Below are positions 45,396 to 53,717 of a DNA stretch of 64,000 bases, one piece after another. The notes under the pieces were generated by a model. The model had not been told where the DNA came from. It saw only the letters and a list, made by a program, of their open reading frames with translations, and ran no database searches. The position numbers were made by a program, and so were the translations under genes. The stretch's first letter is position 1. The number at the start of each line of letters is the position of its first letter. This DNA is from Pyxidicoccus parkwaysis. GTDB taxonomy: Bacteria; Myxococcota; Myxococcia; Myxococcales; Myxococcaceae. The stretch is from assembly GCF_017301735.1 (NCBI RefSeq), contig NZ_CP071090.1:11577001-11641000 (forward strand), read 5' to 3'.

Positions 45396-45877
45396 GGCGT
45401 CTCCGGCGGCGAGGCCAGCGCGGCGTCGAGCTCCAGCGACTCGGCCTCGGAGAGGAAGGAGCGCAGGTCATGGACGAGCACGAGCCCATCCGGCAGCTTC
45501 GCGGCCCCGGCGACGAAGCCCACGCCGGGCAGCTCGCGAGGCGTGGCGTCCCACTCCCCGGGAGCGAGCACGCGCAGCCCTTCCGCGCGGTCCACGCGGA
45601 GCACGACCTGGCGAGCCCCGGCGCTGGCGACGATGAAGTGGTCCATCGGCGACAGCGGACGGTGCGGGTGGCGGAAGCGGCGGCGCACGTCGAGGACGGG
45701 GAGCAGCTCGCCGCGCAGGTTGAGCAGGCCCTCGACGATGGAGGGAGCGCGTGGCAGGGCCGTCAGCCGCGCGGCGCGCACCAGCTCGCGCACGTCCTCG
45801 TCGGGCAGGCCGTAGCGCTGGCCTTCCAGGGTGAACAGCAGCACCTCGCGCGGTGCGGGCTCCATGACCTGGGACAT
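45392..45877 (-). CDS. cheW: CheW coupling protein, first gene of second chemosensory operon
   Basis: 161 residues from the ATG at 45877. CheW fold: VLLFTLEGQRYGLPDEDVREL, GLLNLRGELLPVLDVRRRFR, and a C-terminal segment LPDGLVLVHDLRSFLSE. It starts the run of six genes to cheB at 38147, nearly all with 4-bp overlaps. The CHASE kinase stop lies 91 bp upstream on the same strand. Confidence 0.9.
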   Translation of the reverse strand: MSQVMEPAPREVLLFTLEGQRYGLPDEDVRELVRAARLTALPRAPSIVEGLLNLRGELLPVLDVRRRFRHPHRPLSPMDHFIVASAGARQVVLRVDRAEGLRVLAPGEWDATPRELPGVGFVAGAAKLPDGLVLVHDLRSFLSEAESLELDAALASPPETP

Positions 45878-45968
45878 AGACACGGACGTACGGGCTGTCG
45901 AACACTCATGTGCGCTCGCGCGCGCGGTGTCCACCAGTGCCCAGTGGGCCCCGTGCTCCCTCGCTCGC

Positions 45969-47807
45969 TCAGTGCAATGGCGTCCGGGGTTCCTCGGGCA
46001 CATCCACCGTGGCGTCCGCTCCATTCCCCGGCCCCATCACCGGCAGCCGCACGGTGAAGGTGGACCCCTGGCCCGGGGCACTCTCCACGGAGATGTGCCC
46101 GCCCAGTGCCTCCACGAGCTGCCGCGTGATGAACAGCCCCAGCCCCAGCCCGCCGTAGTGCTGGCTCGACACCGCCCGCTCGAAGCGGTCGAAGATGCGC
46201 CCCGCGTCCTCGGGGGCGATGCCGATGCCCCGGTCCTGCACCTCCAGCAGCGCCGCGTCCCCGTCGCCGCGCACGCGCACGTCCACCGGCGCGCCCTGGC
46301 CGTACTTCAGCGCGTTGGACACCAGGTTCGTCAGCACCTGCTCCAGCCGCAGCCGGTCCCACCGGCCCGGCACCGGCTCCGGCGCGTCCACCGTCAGCCG
46401 CGAGCCCACGGACTGCGCGTCCGTCTCGAAGCGCCGCACCAGGTCTCGCGTCACCTCGCCCAGCTCCAGCGGCTCCAGCCGCAGCTCCATCCGCCCGTGC
46501 ATCAGCCGCGACACATCCAGCAGGCTGTCCACGAGCTGCGACAGCCGCGTCGTCTGCCGCTCGCAGGACGCCACCCCGTGCTCCACGCGCTCCGCGTCCA
46601 GCGGCCCGCCCTGGCGGAGCTGCCGGTACATCAGCTGCAACTGGAGCTTCAGTGACGTGAGCGGCGTGCGCAGCTCGTGCGCGGCGACGCCGAGGAACTC
46701 GTCGCGGATGCGCACCGCCATCCGCGCCTCGCTCGCCAGCCGCTGCTGCTCCACGCTCGAGACTTCGGCCACGGTCCGGGCCCGCACCTGCGCGCGCGTC
46801 ATCAGGACCAGCAGCAGCGTCACCAGCAGCCCGCTGACCACCACCGTGAGGAGCTGCGATGGGTTGTTCTTCTCGATGAAGGACTCGCGCGCCGTGAAGA
46901 CCAGCGTCCAGGGCCGCCCGGCCACGGTGATGGGCACCTCGCGGCGCAGGCCCAGCCGCAGCCCCTCCTGCCATGGACCGTCCTGGACCGAGCTGAACAG
47001 CAAGGACCCGGGGACCGAGTCCTCGCCGTCATGCACCTCCAGGTCCACGGTGTCCTGGAAGCCCGGGAAGCGCAGCCCCTCCACCAGGTCTCCCATGCGG
47101 ATGGGCGCATAGACGAAGCCTCGAATATGGGCCCGGCGCAGCTCGAGGGTGGCCGGCTGCGTGCCCGCCGGGCCATCGTAGACGGGCACGTAGATGAGGA
47201 AGCCCGCCTGGGGCCGGGTATCCCCCTCGAACTCCTGCACCAGCCGCACCTTGCCGCTGGCGGCCGGTAGTCCCGTCTCCATCGCGCGGCGCATGGCCTC
47301 GCGGCGGGTGGGGTTGGAGTACATGTCGAAGCCGATGGCGCGGCGGTTGCGCGCATCCAGCGGCTCCAGGAAGACGATGGCGGTGTACGCCGAGCGTGGG
47401 CCCTCCGGCCACACGTGGTAGTCCGGGAAGCCCTCGCGGCGCACCGAGGCCTCGTGCGCCTTCACCTCCCCGGGCTTCAGCCACAGCGAGAAGCCGAGCC
47501 CCTGGAGGCCCGGGTAGCGCCGGCGCAGCTCCAGGCTCTGCACGTACGCGTGGAACTCGCCGCGCTCCACCTGCTGGCTGCTGCTGAACAGCCCGCGCGT
47601 GCCGAGCAGCATGGCCTGGTACGTGTCCATGCGCTGCTGGAGGCCCAGCACGCCCTCGTGGACGGCGTCGTCGAAGCGCCGGTCGCGCCGCTCGTCGATG
47701 TCGCGCTGCACGAAGAACGCGGCCACTCCCGTGACGGCCAGGCCGACCAGCAGCGCGCCGTACACGGAGGTGTGGCGACGCAGGTGGGAAGACGGGAGGG
47801 GGGACAC
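45969..47807 (-). CDS. Membrane histidine kinase with CHASE sensor domain
   Basis: About 612 residues from the GTG at 47807; GTGs at 47891 and 47912 are alternatives and none has a convincing ribosome binding site. TM1 (YGALLVGLAVTGVAAFFVQ), then a CHASE domain (about 45-260: GTRGLFSSSQQVERGEFHAY, PGLQGLGFSLWLKPGE). TM2 follows (LLTVVVSGLLVTLLLVLM), then HisKA with His in GVAAHELRTPLTSLKL. The HATPase has N box LVSNALKYGQGA, G1 DRGIGIAPEDAG and G2 GGLGLGLFITRQLVEALGG. CHASE domains bind small extracellular ligands. It may be cotranscribed with the chemosensory operon 91 bp downstream. Confidence 0.87.
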   Translation of the reverse strand: MSPLPSSHLRRHTSVYGALLVGLAVTGVAAFFVQRDIDERRDRRFDDAVHEGVLGLQQRMDTYQAMLLGTRGLFSSSQQVERGEFHAYVQSLELRRRYPGLQGLGFSLWLKPGEVKAHEASVRREGFPDYHVWPEGPRSAYTAIVFLEPLDARNRRAIGFDMYSNPTRREAMRRAMETGLPAASGKVRLVQEFEGDTRPQAGFLIYVPVYDGPAGTQPATLELRRAHIRGFVYAPIRMGDLVEGLRFPGFQDTVDLEVHDGEDSVPGSLLFSSVQDGPWQEGLRLGLRREVPITVAGRPWTLVFTARESFIEKNNPSQLLTVVVSGLLVTLLLVLMTRAQVRARTVAEVSSVEQQRLASEARMAVRIRDEFLGVAAHELRTPLTSLKLQLQLMYRQLRQGGPLDAERVEHGVASCERQTTRLSQLVDSLLDVSRLMHGRMELRLEPLELGEVTRDLVRRFETDAQSVGSRLTVDAPEPVPGRWDRLRLEQVLTNLVSNALKYGQGAPVDVRVRGDGDAALLEVQDRGIGIAPEDAGRIFDRFERAVSSQHYGGLGLGLFITRQLVEALGGHISVESAPGQGSTFTVRLPVMGPGNGADATVDVPEEPRTPLH

Positions 47808-48002
47808 GGTGTCGCGAAGAGCACGAAGAAGGGACCCTGGATAGGGTCCACCAGGGCGATAACCCGGCGTGAGCGCGCGCGGGAGTCCCACCCGTCTTCG
47901 GACGGTGTGCACTTGTCCGGCAGGCGAAAGGCCCATGGGGCATCCGTCCGCCCGTGCACCAGGAGGCGTGCAACCTCCCGGGCATTCAGGCATCCATGCG
48001 GC

Positions 48003-49577
48003 ATGGTGCGTCACGTCATCGTCGTGGGAGCCGGCCCGGGAGGCCTGTCCGCCGCCATCAACCTGGCCGGGCAGGGATTGCGCGTCACCGTGGTGGAGAA
48101 GGACGCGGTTCCGGGTGGGCGGATGAAGGGACTGAAGCTCGGTGCGGCGGGCGAGTATTCGCTCGACACCGGGCCGTCCATCCTCCAGCTCCCGGGGGTG
48201 CTGGAGCAGATGTTCCGGCGCGCGGGCCGGCGCCTCGAGGACTACGTGAAGCTCGTCCCGCTGGACATCAACACGCGGGTGCACTTCTGGGACGGCACGT
48301 ACCTGGACACCACGCGGGACATGGCGCGCATGGAGGCGCAGGTGGCGAAGTACGGGCCGGAGAAGTCCGCCGGGCTGCGCCGGTGGATGGAGGAGGGGCG
48401 GGAGAAGTACGCCATCGCCTACGAGAAGTTCATCTGCACCAACGCGGACAGCCTCGCGTACTACGCGCCGTGGCGGCTGGCGTCCACGCTGCGCTTCAAG
48501 CCGTGGCAGACGTTGTACCGGCAGCTCGACTCCTTCTTCCGAGACGACCGGATTACGTACGCGCTGGCGTACCCGTCGAAGTACCTCGGGCTGCACCCGA
48601 CGACGTGCTCGTCGGTGTTCAGCGTGATTCCCTTCCTGGAGCTGGCCTTCGGCGTGTGGCACGTGCAGGGCGGCTTCCGCGAGCTGTCGCGGGGGATGAT
48701 GCGCTGTGCGCAGGACCTGGGTGCCACGTTCCGCATGGGCACGGCGGTGGAGCAGGTGCGCGTGGAGGCGGGCCGGGCGGTGGGCGTGAAGCTGGTGGGC
48801 GGCGAGGTGCTGGACGCGGACGCGGTGGTGGTGAACGCGGACCTGGCGTACGCGGCGACGAAGCTGCTCCCGGCCGAGGCGCGCGAGGGGACGCGGCTGA
48901 CGGACGCGGCGCTGGAGAAGGCGAAGTACTCGTGCAGCACGTTCATGGCGTACTACGGGCTGGACACGGTGTACTCGGAGCTGCCGCATCACCTCATCTA
49001 CCTGTCGGAGTCGGCGCGGCGCACGGACCGGGACGCGCTGGAGGACAGGCACGTGGACGTGGACGACCCGCCCTTCTACGTGTGCAACCCGTCGGTGACG
49101 GACGCGTCGGGGGCTCCGAAGGGACACTCCACGCTGTACGTGCTGGTGCCCACGCCGAACACGGCGAGGGACGTGGACTGGGCGGACACGGAGGCGAAGC
49201 TGCGCGAGCGCATCCCGAAGATGTTGGAGAAGGTGGGGCTCAAGGGCGTGCGCGAGCACATCCGCGAGGAGCGCTACTTCACGGCGGAGACGTGGAGGGA
49301 TGACTTCAACGTGTTCCGGGGCGCGGTGTTCAACCTGTCTCACACGTGGCTGCAGTTGGGGCCGCTGCGGCCGAAGGTGAAGAACCGCGACATCGAGGGG
49401 CTCTACTGGGTGGGCGGAGGCACGCACCCGGGCAGCGGGCTGCTGACCATCATGGAGAGCGCGAACATCGCGGCGGATTACCTGACACGCGAGGCTGGCA
49501 AGGGGCCGCTGCCGGGCTGGCCGTATGTGCCGCCGCTGGACGGCGCGGAAGTCGTGCCCGAGGCGCGGGTGGGCTGA
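48003..49577 (+). CDS. CrtI-type phytoene desaturase / carotenoid dehydrogenase-like flavoprotein
   Basis: 524 residues. An N-terminal FAD-binding dinucleotide fold (VIVVGAGPGGLSAAINLAGQ, then VEKDAVPGGRM). The CrtI family C-terminal signature is present in GLYWVGGGTHPGSGLLTIM, then ESANIAADYL. CrtI enzymes introduce double bonds into carotenoid precursors such as phytoene or hydroxyneurosporene; the substrate here cannot be told. No other carotenoid gene (crtB, crtE, cyclase) is in the window, so it is isolated from a pathway cluster. The last 111 bp are duplicated at 51062-51172. Convergent with a minus-strand gene 6 bp away. Confidence 0.88.
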   Translation: MVRHVIVVGAGPGGLSAAINLAGQGLRVTVVEKDAVPGGRMKGLKLGAAGEYSLDTGPSILQLPGVLEQMFRRAGRRLEDYVKLVPLDINTRVHFWDGTYLDTTRDMARMEAQVAKYGPEKSAGLRRWMEEGREKYAIAYEKFICTNADSLAYYAPWRLASTLRFKPWQTLYRQLDSFFRDDRITYALAYPSKYLGLHPTTCSSVFSVIPFLELAFGVWHVQGGFRELSRGMMRCAQDLGATFRMGTAVEQVRVEAGRAVGVKLVGGEVLDADAVVVNADLAYAATKLLPAEAREGTRLTDAALEKAKYSCSTFMAYYGLDTVYSELPHHLIYLSESARRTDRDALEDRHVDVDDPPFYVCNPSVTDASGAPKGHSTLYVLVPTPNTARDVDWADTEAKLRERIPKMLEKVGLKGVREHIREERYFTAETWRDDFNVFRGAVFNLSHTWLQLGPLRPKVKNRDIEGLYWVGGGTHPGSGLLTIMESANIAADYLTREAGKGPLPGWPYVPPLDGAEVVPEARVG

Positions 49578-49583
49578 CGCGGG

Positions 49584-50177
49584 CTACTCGGGCTCCACGT
49601 CGTAGTTGATGGAGCCCGGGGGCGCGGCCCGTGAGAGTGGGTAGATGGCGCGGAGGCCGACCTTGTAGTGGTACGCGACGAGGTGGGGCTCGCCGGCAAT
49701 CGTGATGACCACCAGGCGCGGCGGCTCCGGCTGGCTGTCCACCCAGGCCCGGGCCTGCTCCATCGTGTCGAACGTGGCCACCGGCGGAGGGAGCCCGTCG
49801 TCGAGCATCTCCCGCAGGTAGTACTCGAGCGTGAGCCCGCTAACGAGATGGCGGCGTTTGAGATCGTCGTCGCAGAGAACGCTGTAGTACTCGCCCGCAA
49901 TCAACACCCTGGCGCCGGACGGTGGGTTGGGGTGTTTCTTCAGCCAGGCTTCGGCGTTCTCCTTCGTGTCGAAGGCTGCGACGACAAGTGGAGGCGCATC
50001 GGTCTCGACGCTCTCGCGATAGGCGTCGAAGTCGTGCGACTGACCAGTCCGCATGATGAAGTAGAGCGCGTCCATGGCCGCACCAAGGTACTCCTTGTTC
50101 TCCTCGGACGTGGACTCCTCCCAGAGTTTTCCCAGGAGGTTCAGGACGCGAAAATGGAACTGCCAGTCCTTCGTCAT
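49584..50177 (-). CDS. Cytoplasmic protein of unknown function, copy 1 of duplicated cassette
   Basis: 197 residues; the ATG at 50177 follows GGAGG and overlaps the lipoprotein stop (ATGA). No signal or membrane segment. The N-terminus is helical (DWQFHFRVLNLLGKLWEEST). Two related segments follow: AFDTKENAEAWLKKHPNPP..VLIAGEY (about 75-105) and TFDTMEQARAWVDSQPEPP..VITIAGEP (about 135-170). Thus the protein contains an internal repeat of an alpha/beta unit with the pattern FDT-x6-AW-x4-P-PP. I do not recognise the family. The copy at 51179-51772 differs mostly at about residues 30-55 and 95-130 while the last 60 residues are nearly identical. Confidence 0.75.
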   Translation of the reverse strand: MTKDWQFHFRVLNLLGKLWEESTSEENKEYLGAAMDALYFIMRTGQSHDFDAYRESVETDAPPLVVAAFDTKENAEAWLKKHPNPPSGARVLIAGEYYSVLCDDDLKRRHLVSGLTLEYYLREMLDDGLPPPVATFDTMEQARAWVDSQPEPPRLVVITIAGEPHLVAYHYKVGLRAIYPLSRAAPPGSINYDVEPE

Positions 50178-50812
50178 GGTGAGACCTCCGCCATCCAGGG
50201 CTCGGCAGCAGTTGCCGGCTCGGCCAAGAGCACGGCGGGCGCGAGGACAACAAGCCCCGCGCCGGCGGAGAGCACCACGAAGGCTACGCCCGCCACGACG
50301 ACCACGCTGCCCACCAGGATGGCCTTGCGGTTGCGCTTCAGCCAGTCCACCGCGCTGTCGATGGCTGCGAACTCCTGAGGTTTCAATCTCTCTAGCTCGA
50401 TGCAATCGGCGTAGGGCTGTCTGCATTCATCGTCACAGTGTGCCTCCTTCCCGCCTTTCCCTCGGCCGCCTGACGTGATGTGCCCATACCCTCGGGGGAG
50501 CGGGCGTGACATGCACTTGCGCAGGCACTCCCGGTTCTCCGCGTCGCAGTCCCGAGGTCGGGCAACCACGGTCAGCAAGTTCCGGAGGCCCTTACGCGAG
50601 CGTGACACAGCCCTGTACTCAGCCAGGTTCACCTCTTCGGCCCGCTGCCATGAGTGGGTGACTGTGCCGTCAGGCAGCTCCCGGATGAAGAGCACGAAGC
50701 GGTTGAGTTCGCTGGCGCTGGCTGGAGCGATGTGGCGCGTCGAACCGCAGGCGACGAGCAAGCCGCTGAGCAGTACCGCCGTGAAGCTCGTCAGTGTCGG
50801 GGGGATTCGCAT
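50174..50812 (-). CDS. Cys-rich lipoprotein with C-terminal membrane segment, copy 1
   Basis: 212 residues. Lipobox SGLLVAC (Cys22). Residues 22-67 are identical in both copies. The middle (about 68-145) is variable but keeps six cysteines in the mirror pattern C-x6-C-x3-C and C-x3-C-x6-C, suggesting two helices clamped by disulfides. Next come a conserved helix (FAAIDSAVDWLKRNRKA) and a long hydrophobic segment (about 172-200, LVGSVVVVAGVAFVVLSAGA). Lipid anchor plus hydrophobic segment would keep both ends at membranes. Function unknown. The layout (variable centre between constant ends, tandem copies, coupled cytoplasmic partner) resembles recognition or toxin-immunity cassettes, but no toxin domain is seen. 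Confidence 0.78.
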   Translation of the reverse strand: MRIPPTLTSFTAVLLSGLLVACGSTRHIAPASASELNRFVLFIRELPDGTVTHSWQRAEEVNLAEYRAVSRSRKGLRNLLTVVARPRDCDAENRECLRKCMSRPLPRGYGHITSGGRGKGGKEAHCDDECRQPYADCIELERLKPQEFAAIDSAVDWLKRNRKAILVGSVVVVAGVAFVVLSAGAGLVVLAPAVLLAEPATAAEPWMAEVSP

Positions 50813-51061
50813 GAAGGGGGCGCCAGGAGGAGCACGCCGCAAGCTAGGCCATCCCAGTGCACTCCGTTCGGGAGACAGCGGCCCGAGGCCCGATTTTTCG
50901 GCTTCGGCGGCAGTCGACCCCGACGGAATCGGCGTTGACTGGCCGGGCAGGCGTGGAGGCGTGCACCGACCCTCGAATGGAATGACAGGGTCGAGCCTGC
51001 TTCCCCCACGGGCAGTCGACCCGAAATCCCATCGCGCGGCGGGGCGATGCTCACACCCTCT

Positions 51062-51172
51062 ATCGCGGCGGATTACCTCACGCGCGAGGCCGGCAAGGGG
51101 CCGCTGCCGGGCTGGCCGTATGTGCCGCCGCTGGACGGAGCGGAAGTCGCGCCCCAGGCGCGGGCGGGCTGA
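51062..51172 (+). pseudogene. Fossil 3' end of the CrtI-type desaturase gene
   Basis: 37 codons corresponding to the desaturase C-terminus (IAADYLTREAGKGPLPG onward) up to its TGA, carried along by the duplication. A few substitutions are present relative to 49467-49577 (for example CTGACA to CTCACG). It has no upstream coding part or start, so it is non-functional. Confidence 0.9.
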
Positions 51173-51178
51173 CGCGGG

Positions 51179-51772
51179 CTACTCGGGCTCCACGTCGTAG
51201 TTGATGGAGCCCGGGGGCGCGGCCCGTGAGAGCGGGTAGATGGCACGGAGGCCGACCTTGTAGTGGTACGCGACGAGGTGGGGCTCGCCGGCAATCGTGA
51301 TGACGACTTGTTGGGGCGGCTCCGGTTGGCTGTCCACCCAAGCCCGGGCCTGCTCCAGCGTGTCGAACGTGGCTACCGGCGGAGGGAGCCCGTCGTCAAT
51401 CGCCGCGCGGAGGTAGTGCTCAAGCGTGCGAACGGGGAGCAGATAGCGACGTTTGAGGTCGGGTGAGCAATTGGCGTAGTGGTACTCGCCTGCAATCAAG
51501 ACATCGGCGCCGGTTGGAGGATTGGGATGATTCTTCAGCCAGGCCTCGGCGCTTTCCTTCGTGTCGAAAGCCGCGATGACGAGCGGGGGCGCATCGGCCT
51601 GGACGCTCGCGCGATAGGCCTCGAAGTCGCGGGACTGCCCGGTCGCGTGGATGAAGTCGAGCGCGTTGATGGCCGCGCTCAGGTACTCCTTGTCCTCCTC
51701 GGACGTGGACTCCTCCCAGAGTCTTCCCAGGAGATTCAGGACGCGAAAATGGAACTGCCAGTCCTCCTTCAT
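51179..51772 (-). CDS. Cytoplasmic protein of unknown function, copy 2
   Basis: 197 residues, the paralogue of 49584-50177, with the same two FDT...AW...P.PP segments and the same C-terminus (SINYDVEPE). It starts MKEDWQFHF, with the ATG overlapping the lipoprotein stop. Variable positions cluster at about 30-55 (AAINALDFIHATGQSRDFEA) and about 95-130 (HYANCSPDLKRRYLLPVRTL). Retained reading frame, start overlap and conserved ends indicate that both copies are under selection. Confidence 0.75.
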   Translation of the reverse strand: MKEDWQFHFRVLNLLGRLWEESTSEEDKEYLSAAINALDFIHATGQSRDFEAYRASVQADAPPLVIAAFDTKESAEAWLKNHPNPPTGADVLIAGEYHYANCSPDLKRRYLLPVRTLEHYLRAAIDDGLPPPVATFDTLEQARAWVDSQPEPPQQVVITIAGEPHLVAYHYKVGLRAIYPLSRAAPPGSINYDVEPE

Positions 51773-52416
51773 GGTGCAGCCTCCGCCATCCAGGATTCAA
51801 AGGGAGTCGCGGGTTCTGCCAGGAGCACAGCGGGCGCGAGGACGACAAGCCCCGCGCCAGCGGAGAGCACCACGAAGGCCACGCCCGCCACGACGACCAC
51901 GCTTCCTACCAGGACCGTCTTGCGGTTGCGCTTCAGCCAATCCACCGCGCTGTCGATGGCTGTGAACTCTTGAGGCTTCAGTTCCTGCAGTTCGCTGCAG
52001 TCTCGATACGGCTGCCAGCATTTATCCCGGCAGAAACTCCGTTTGCTGGCCTTGCTGGCATTCTTGGGCTTGTCGGAGGTGATGTGTCCGTAGCCCGGGG
52101 CGAGTGGGCGTGACACGCACTCTTCAATGCAGTCGACGAATTCCTGATGGCAGTCCCGCGGATGCGCGACCACGGGCAGGAAGTTCCGGGGTCTGCTCCG
52201 CGAGCGTGACAGGAGCCTGTACTCAGCCAGGTTCACCTCTTCGGCCCGCTGCCATGAGTGGGTGACGGTGCCGTCGGGCAACTCTCGGATGAAGAGCACG
52301 AAGCGGTTGAGTTCGCTGGCGCTGGCTGGAGCGATGTGGCGCGTCGAACCGCAGGCGACGAGCAAGCCGCTGAGCAGTACCGCCGTGAAGCTCGTCAGTG
52401 TCGGGGGGATTCGCAT
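51769..52416 (-). CDS. Cys-rich lipoprotein with C-terminal membrane segment, copy 2
   Basis: 215 residues. Identical to copy 1 through residue 67, then divergent (LLSRSRSRPRNFLPVVAHP) with the six-cysteine mirror pattern kept (DCHQEFVDCIEECV and FCRDKCWQPYRDC). It converges again in the DSAVDWLKRNRK helix and the hydrophobic segment, and differs once more in the last 10 residues. Its upstream region is shared with the divergent gene at 52692. Role unknown; see copy 1. Confidence 0.78.
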   Translation of the reverse strand: MRIPPTLTSFTAVLLSGLLVACGSTRHIAPASASELNRFVLFIRELPDGTVTHSWQRAEEVNLAEYRLLSRSRSRPRNFLPVVAHPRDCHQEFVDCIEECVSRPLAPGYGHITSDKPKNASKASKRSFCRDKCWQPYRDCSELQELKPQEFTAIDSAVDWLKRNRKTVLVGSVVVVAGVAFVVLSAGAGLVVLAPAVLLAEPATPFESWMAEAAP

Positions 52417-52691
52417 GAAGGGGGCGCCAGGAGGAGCACGCCGCAAGCTAGGCCATCCCAGTGCACTCCGTTCGGGAGACAGCGGCCCGAGGCCCGATTT
52501 TTCGGCTTCGGCGGCAGTCGACCCCGACGGAATCGGCATTGACTGACTGGGCAGGCGTGGAGGCGTGCACCGACCCTCGAATGGAATGACAGGGTCGAGC
52601 CTGCTTCCCCCACGGGCAGTCGGTCCGAACTCCCATCGCGCGGCGGGCACGGATGGTGCGATGCTCACACCCTCTTCTGGAGGAGACGCGC

Positions 52692-53549
52692 ATGCCCTTC
52701 TTCATCCCCTTCACCATGGGCGGTCTGGTGCTGACGGCACTGGGGCTCGGTGTGAAGCGGGTGCTAGGAGAGGCCGAGCCCCGGACGCCCGAGGAGGCAC
52801 GGCTCCGCGATGCACGAGTACGTCACCGCGAGGCCCTGGCCTCCCTAAAGGCAGCCCGGCTGCGCGTGAGGGACGGTGTCATCGCCTGGGGGGAGCTCCA
52901 GTCACGCGCGCATGCGGAAGGCGTGGTGCCCTTCCGAGCGCTACTGGAGCGCCTGGAGCGCTGGGAGCTCGCGAAAGAGTCCGACGTGCTCGAACCCGGC
53001 GCACGAGAGGCGCTGCGAGCCGTGCCTCTGGAACCGCCGTCGCGCGGCACGGTGCGCCCATGGCCGTTGCTCGGCGCGGGCGCGGAATCATCTCCGGCGC
53101 TCGTGCCCGTGCTCATATGGCTGGACCGGGGCTGGCTGGAGGAGGACGCGCCACCGGTGGTGGTGGATGGCGCGTCACTGTTCGAGGCCGCGGCGCCATT
53201 GGCCGCGACGATGCCGGGCACGGAGCCGGATGCGCGCGTGCGGGCGCTGGACGAAGCCGCTGGAACGCTCGCGAAGGCCACGCTTTTTCTCGGGGAGCTG
53301 CATGTGAAGCTGGAGGCGCGGACCCTGCGCATGGCCGGAGTCTACGGACGCGCCTCGGCGCAGCTCGCGTACCTTGACCCGGCCAGCTTCGAGGATGGCA
53401 GCCCGGAGCCTCGCGAGCGCCTGCGGCGACTGGCCGAGCTGATGGGCGAGGTGGCCGTGCTGCTCCGCGCGCCAGTGCTGACACTGGAGGGACGTCTCGC
53501 GCCCGAGCCGCCCGGGGCTTCCGGCGAAACGCCAGCGAATCAGACGTAG
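52692..53549 (+). CDS. Hypothetical protein with N-terminal membrane helix
   Basis: 285 residues; the ATG at 52692 follows GGAGGAGA. The first 25 residues are hydrophobic (FIPFTMGGLVLTALGLGV) and could anchor the protein. An Arg/Ala/Glu-rich helical region follows (about 28-100). A mixed region contains PVLIWLDRGWLEEDAPPVVV and a helical C-terminus (ARVRALDEAAGTLAKATLFL, then RERLRRLAELMGEVAVLL). No family recognised. Divergent from the copy-2 lipoprotein gene; its start lies just beyond the end of the duplication unit. Confidence 0.7.
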   Translation: MPFFIPFTMGGLVLTALGLGVKRVLGEAEPRTPEEARLRDARVRHREALASLKAARLRVRDGVIAWGELQSRAHAEGVVPFRALLERLERWELAKESDVLEPGAREALRAVPLEPPSRGTVRPWPLLGAGAESSPALVPVLIWLDRGWLEEDAPPVVVDGASLFEAAAPLAATMPGTEPDARVRALDEAAGTLAKATLFLGELHVKLEARTLRMAGVYGRASAQLAYLDPASFEDGSPEPRERLRRLAELMGEVAVLLRAPVLTLEGRLAPEPPGASGETPANQT

Positions 53550-53717
53550 CGCCTCGCTCCTGACGCGCCATGACCCATCTCGGGCCTGGGCGCCGCGCCT
53601 GCGACAGCATCACGCCTCGCGATAGCGGAAGCCCTTGGGCCTGACTCCTCGGGTTCCGCGCCTCCGTGCATCGCATCGTGCTTCATCGCGTTGAACGCTC
53701 CGAGGCAGGGCTTCTCC

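Larger units (their letters stand above)
49467..52675. repeat. Tandem 1.6-kb segmental duplication
   Basis: Unit 1 is 49467-51061 and unit 2 is 51062-52675. Both begin ATCGCGGCGGATTACC inside the desaturase 3' end and end near GATGCTCACACCCTCT. Each unit contains desaturase tail, cytoplasmic-protein gene, lipoprotein gene and its upstream region in the same order. Ends are nearly identical; the central parts of the genes have diverged. Confidence 0.92.

Noticed and set aside
47808-49427. Upstream extension of the CHASE kinase frame by over 500 codons
   Set aside because: The extension runs antisense through the CrtI-type gene and has shadow composition; the kinase begins at its first membrane segment near 47807.
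50174-52416. Assignment of the lipoprotein cassettes as SitA/SitI-type outer-membrane-exchange toxins
   Set aside because: The architecture is reminiscent, but no nuclease or other toxin domain is visible and I cannot confirm family membership without a search; kept only as a hypothesis.
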